Part shown: positions 6,011-6,175 of the stretch, piece by piece | Layout of the letters: each line of letters begins with the position of its first letter | Numbering within the stretch: position 1 is the first letter of the stretch | Assembly: GCF_000297435.1 (NCBI RefSeq) | Contig: NZ_CAIP01000036.1 | Location: 1-6,175 of the forward strand | DNA: 6,175 nucleotides | Direction of reading: 5' to 3' | Source: Microcystis sp. T1-4 | GTDB lineage: Bacteria; Cyanobacteriota; Cyanobacteriia; Cyanobacteriales; Microcystaceae | Notes under the pieces: model-generated | What the model saw: the letters and a program-made list of their open reading frames with translations, nothing else | Databases searched by the model: none | Told to the model about the DNA's origin: nothing | Made by a program: the position numbers and the translations under genes

Positions 6011-6071
6011 AGGGTCTGCTGAAAAAGTTTTTTCTGGGGACGGGGTATGGGGTGTCGGGTTTTAAAAACGT
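6011..6071. repeat. Intergenic repeat: A/T hairpin then G-rich heptads and CGGGTTTTAAAA
   Basis: Three bases after the glycosyltransferase stop comes AGGGTCTGCTG, which resembles the ends of cyanobacterial insertion sequences as I remember them. Next is a GAAAAA/TTTTTC pair (6021-6026, 6029-6034). Then come the G-rich heptads GGGGTAT (6042-6048) and GGGGTGT (6049-6055) and finally CGGGTTTTAAAA. Read on the minus strand, the last part parallels 486-517: TTTAAAA, CCCG, then C-rich heptads. A small non-autonomous element or element end is possible but unproven. Confidence 0.35.
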
Positions 6072-6113
6072 TATCGAAAACAATTGACAAAAATCGCCCT
6101 TTATAACCCGTCC
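6038..6113. repeat. Two alternative left arms for one right inverted-repeat arm
   Basis: The segment 6100-6113, ending in TAACCCGTCC, can pair in two ways. Its 6103-6113 part matches 6038-6048 (GGACGGGGTAT) in inverted orientation with one mismatch. Its 6100-6110 part matches 6056-6066 (CGGGTTTTAAA), also with one mismatch. The two pairings exclude each other. No T-tract follows, so this is not a clear terminator for the glycosyltransferase unit. From 6114 to the window end I see no gene or structure. Confidence 0.35.
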
Positions 6114-6175
6114 ATGGCCTAACACAAACCGAAGAACTATAAAGATTAGATTGAACATTTCTGTGATTTCTGTCT

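Noticed and set aside
6084..6107. Perfect TTGACA (6084-6089) with TATAAC (6102-6107) as a promoter near the right edge
   Set aside because: The spacer is only 12 bp and no gene start follows within the window, so it is not supported as a promoter.

Overview
The window reads as cyanobacterial chromosome, most likely Microcystis or a close relative. The evidence is two perfect HIP1 octamers (GCGATCGC) inside genes, a Uma2-type gene of the kind that is abundant in bloom-forming cyanobacteria, a cyanobacterial-style short type I citrate synthase, and C/G-rich heptad repeats plus transposon debris between genes. The genus is inferred from memory of such sequences, not from a search.

Layout. Positions 1-337 (minus strand) hold the C-terminal half of a TnpB/OrfB protein of the IS200/IS605 type, which runs off the left edge and has an in-frame stop at its inner end. 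Positions 338-629 contain no secure gene. They hold small minus-strand reading frames with good ribosome-binding sites, several inverted repeats, a short C-rich heptad repeat and the upstream region of the next gene. Positions 630-1367 encode a Uma2 (DUF820) PD-(D/E)XK nuclease-fold protein whose C-terminus is a charged heptad-repeat tail encoded by five tandem 21-bp DNA units. A 289-bp leader rich in inverted repeats (1368-1656) precedes citrate synthase gltA (1657-2796), which ends in a clear intrinsic terminator (2830-2866).

A second transcription unit follows: a lipoprotein substrate-binding protein of the oligopeptide/nickel ABC family (2995-4737), translationally coupled through a TAATG overlap and a strong Shine-Dalgarno sequence to a GT1-family (UGT/MGT, CrtX-like) glycosyltransferase (4737-6008). 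No permease or ATPase gene lies beside the binding protein. The last 167 bp (6009-6175) contain an A/T hairpin, a G-rich heptad repeat resembling the left-hand one in opposite orientation, and two mutually exclusive stem arms. From 6114 to the end I see no gene.

Functionally, gltA makes citrate at the entry of the TCA pathway and has its own transcription unit. The binding protein and glycosyltransferase are the only pair with strong evidence of joint expression, and why they are coupled is the main open biological question here. Uma2 and the tnpB remnant are accessory or mobile material. I did not find a convincing new multi-gene system. The most notable points are the coupled binding protein/glycosyltransferase pair, the altered donor-site motif in the glycosyltransferase, the structured gltA leader and the decayed mobile-element zone on the left.
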